6,561 nt of DNA. It comes from Desulfobulbaceae bacterium. Lineage in GTDB: Bacteria > Desulfobacterota > Desulfobulbia > Desulfobulbales > Desulfocapsaceae. This document shows, one piece after another, positions 5,355 to 6,561 of the stretch. How positions within the stretch are numbered: the first letter of the stretch is position 1; each line of letters begins with the position of its first letter. The position numbers and the translations under genes are program-made. The notes beneath the pieces were generated by a model. The model was given only the letters and a program-made list of their open reading frames with translations. It was not told where the DNA came from and searched no databases. The DNA is taken from positions 1 through 6,561 of the forward strand of contig JAIRRG010000017.1 of assembly GCA_031256095.1 (NCBI GenBank), read 5' to 3'.

Positions 5355-6561
5355 TTAATTGGCTTTTTTCTTTGCTGGTTTCTTCTCATATTCTGGTTTC
5401 CATGTTCTCCCATAATAATCCCAATCCGGCACTTCGCCGCCACTCGTGCCGCTGGGCCTGGCAATCATTGTGCCGCTGGCATTGACCGGGAAGCACCACG
5501 GGCTGGTAAGGTTATACTCTTTGCCGCTAACCACACCGGGAACAGCGGTGAATTTAATGCTTAAAAAACGGGCGAAGGGCTTGGCATTATTCTCTAATTG
5601 GTCTTGGTATTTAGTAAATTCACCATCATCCTTGATGTTCAGTAGGAAAGTGGGAAGCGTGTAGCTAATCCCATCCCCATCCGTTTCAGAAACACGGGTT
5701 TCTTTTTGCTCTGGAACCATGGTGAATTGGTTGACGATGGGTTTCTGCTCACCGCCCTTGCTACTGTCGGCGCTCCAAATCCCAACAAGCGTAATTGCCT
5801 CAAAGGGATGGCCGCCGTTAAAAATTTTCTTAAAATCCTTGTTGAGCCGAAAATAAAACTGCTTGCTTGCCGGATCAACACGGATCATCTCAAACGGCGG
5901 GCAGTCGCCGATATACCACAAATTCTCCATAATCACGGCCAGGCGCGGCAGTTGGCCTCCCGTCTCTTTCCACTCGACACGGTCGCCCGGCACATCTAAA
6001 ACCATGCCTTGCGGTCGCGCCATACCAAAACCGCCCAACTCGCCTTTGAGGTTGCGGTAGCTGTACGGCCCGGCCGCCCCGCAGACCAGGCAGCGGGCGT
6101 TCACGACATCCCGGCCCAGCGCACGCAAATCAAGGCTCGGCTCAGGCTTGTCCGGGTCTTTATACAGCCAGGCCTTGGCCGCGAAATCGTAACCTAACCG
6201 CGTGAAAGTGTATGCCCCGGCCCGATGGGCGTGGCCGCTCAGGACGTAGTGAATCTTGCCGCTCCGCGCTATCGTCGGCAAATTCTCATACGAGACGAGG
6301 GCATCCTTCAGCAATTCGTACATCGCCGGGCGGTTCTGATAAAACGAGCCAATATCGTAATGGCTCTTCTTCACCGGCAGATACGGCTGTGTGGATGTGG
6401 CGGTGAAGGCGTAGCGCCCAGTCTCCAAAGCAGCCGTCACAGGAGTCGCAAAAGCCGCCAGTTTTGGCTTCTCGATTCCCGTCGAAATAACCGCCTTTTT
6501 ATCATCAAAGGGCTTGTCCCGGTCGTAGCAAACAAAGGTGAAATGGCTGAGTAAAATGTTG
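5355..6561 (-). CDS. Calcineurin-like metallophosphoesterase with long C-terminal extension, 5' truncated
   Basis: The frame is open to the right edge of the window and stops at TAA (5355-5357), giving about 401 visible residues. The GTG at 6438-6440 is internal: the frame continues upstream with plausible protein (NILLSHFTFVCYDRDKP...). GHAHRAG (GHAH at 6225-6236) matches the late Gly-His-x-His metal motif of calcineurin-like phosphoesterases, and LLSH (His at 6543-6545) fits the preceding metal-binding His. The N-terminal metal motifs (DxH, GDxxD, GNHD) would lie outside the window. About 100 residues separate the two His motifs, longer than in simple members. Some 290 residues follow GHAH, with CLVCGAAGPYSYRN, GFGMARPQG and a Lys-rich end (EKKPAKKKAN). 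These resemble no accessory domain I can name. The substrate is unknown. It is followed after 14 bases by the lipoprotein gene, so the two probably work together. The family call rests mainly on one strong motif. Confidence 0.65.
   Translation of the reverse strand, partial: NILLSHFTFVCYDRDKPFDDKKAVISTGIEKPKLAAFATPVTAALETGRYAFTATSTQPYLPVKKSHYDIGSFYQNRPAMYELLKDALVSYENLPTIARSGKIHYVLSGHAHRAGAYTFTRLGYDFAAKAWLYKDPDKPEPSLDLRALGRDVVNARCLVCGAAGPYSYRNLKGELGGFGMARPQGMVLDVPGDRVEWKETGGQLPRLAVIMENLWYIGDCPPFEMIRVDPASKQFYFRLNKDFKKIFNGGHPFEAITLVGIWSADSSKGGEQKPIVNQFTMVPEQKETRVSETDGDGISYTLPTFLLNIKDDGEFTKYQDQLENNAKPFARFLSIKFTAVPGVVSGKEYNLTSPWCFPVNASGTMIARPSGTSGGEVPDWDYYGRTWKPEYEKKPAKKKAN

Noticed and set aside
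4948..5485. Plus-strand frames opposite the lipoprotein gene
   Set aside because: They are antisense to a gene with a strong ribosome site, lipobox and repeat structure, and have no motif of their own.
6438..6440. GTG as the start codon of the phosphoesterase gene
   Set aside because: The frame is open to the window edge and carries a plausible metal-binding LLSH segment upstream, and no Shine-Dalgarno precedes the GTG at proper distance. The gene is truncated by the window.

Overview
The window holds six protein-coding genes and almost no non-coding DNA. Two lie on the plus strand at the left and four on the minus strand at the right, and the two groups converge near base 2290. Overall base composition is GC-rich, near 60% in the sampled lines of argJ. 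Lipoprotein-type export, a sigma-54 activator and the ArgJ sequence all point to a Gram-negative bacterium. From memory, the ArgJ N-terminus (MKMRGF...) and the Fis-like helix of the regulator resemble Desulfobacterota (Geobacter/desulfuromonad-type) proteins. No database search was possible, so that placement is only an impression.

Left part (1-2286, plus strand). The 5'-truncated gene 2-856 encodes a PHP-domain metallophosphoesterase of the TrpH/YciV (RNase AM / 3',5'-nucleotide bisphosphatase) family. After 41 bases comes a complete NtrC-family response regulator (898-2286) with receiver, sigma-54-interacting AAA+ and Fis-type DNA-binding domains. It has a strong Shine-Dalgarno. No partner histidine kinase is visible. 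The stop codons of this gene and of the converging gene are separated by only ten bases, and both lie in one perfect 16-base palindrome.

Middle part (2297-3963, minus strand). argJ (glutamate N-acetyltransferase, arginine biosynthesis) is followed by a SixA-like histidine phosphatase gene. The two overlap by four bases (ATGA), so they are almost certainly co-transcribed and translationally coupled.

Right part (4006-6561, minus strand). A 5'-truncated calcineurin-like metallophosphoesterase with a very long C-terminal extension is followed after 14 bases by a predicted lipoprotein. The lipoprotein is built on pentapeptide repeats and further beta-helix-like sequence. Its Shine-Dalgarno lies in the 14-base gap, so the two are a tight pair. 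Base composition falls to about 33-43% GC in sampled lines of the lipoprotein gene and the 3' end of the phosphoesterase gene, against about 57-63% elsewhere, which suggests a separate history from the housekeeping genes. This pair is the least explained part of the window. An exported enzyme with a membrane-anchored partner (for example an effector and its cognate immunity or adaptor lipoprotein) is a hypothesis only.

All four minus-strand genes run in the same direction with gaps of 14, 42 and -4 bases. argJ-sixA could therefore be read from a promoter beyond the window or from a weak one in the 42-base gap. No RNA genes, mobile elements, CRISPR arrays or convincing rho-independent terminators were seen, and there is no gene-free stretch over 300 bases.
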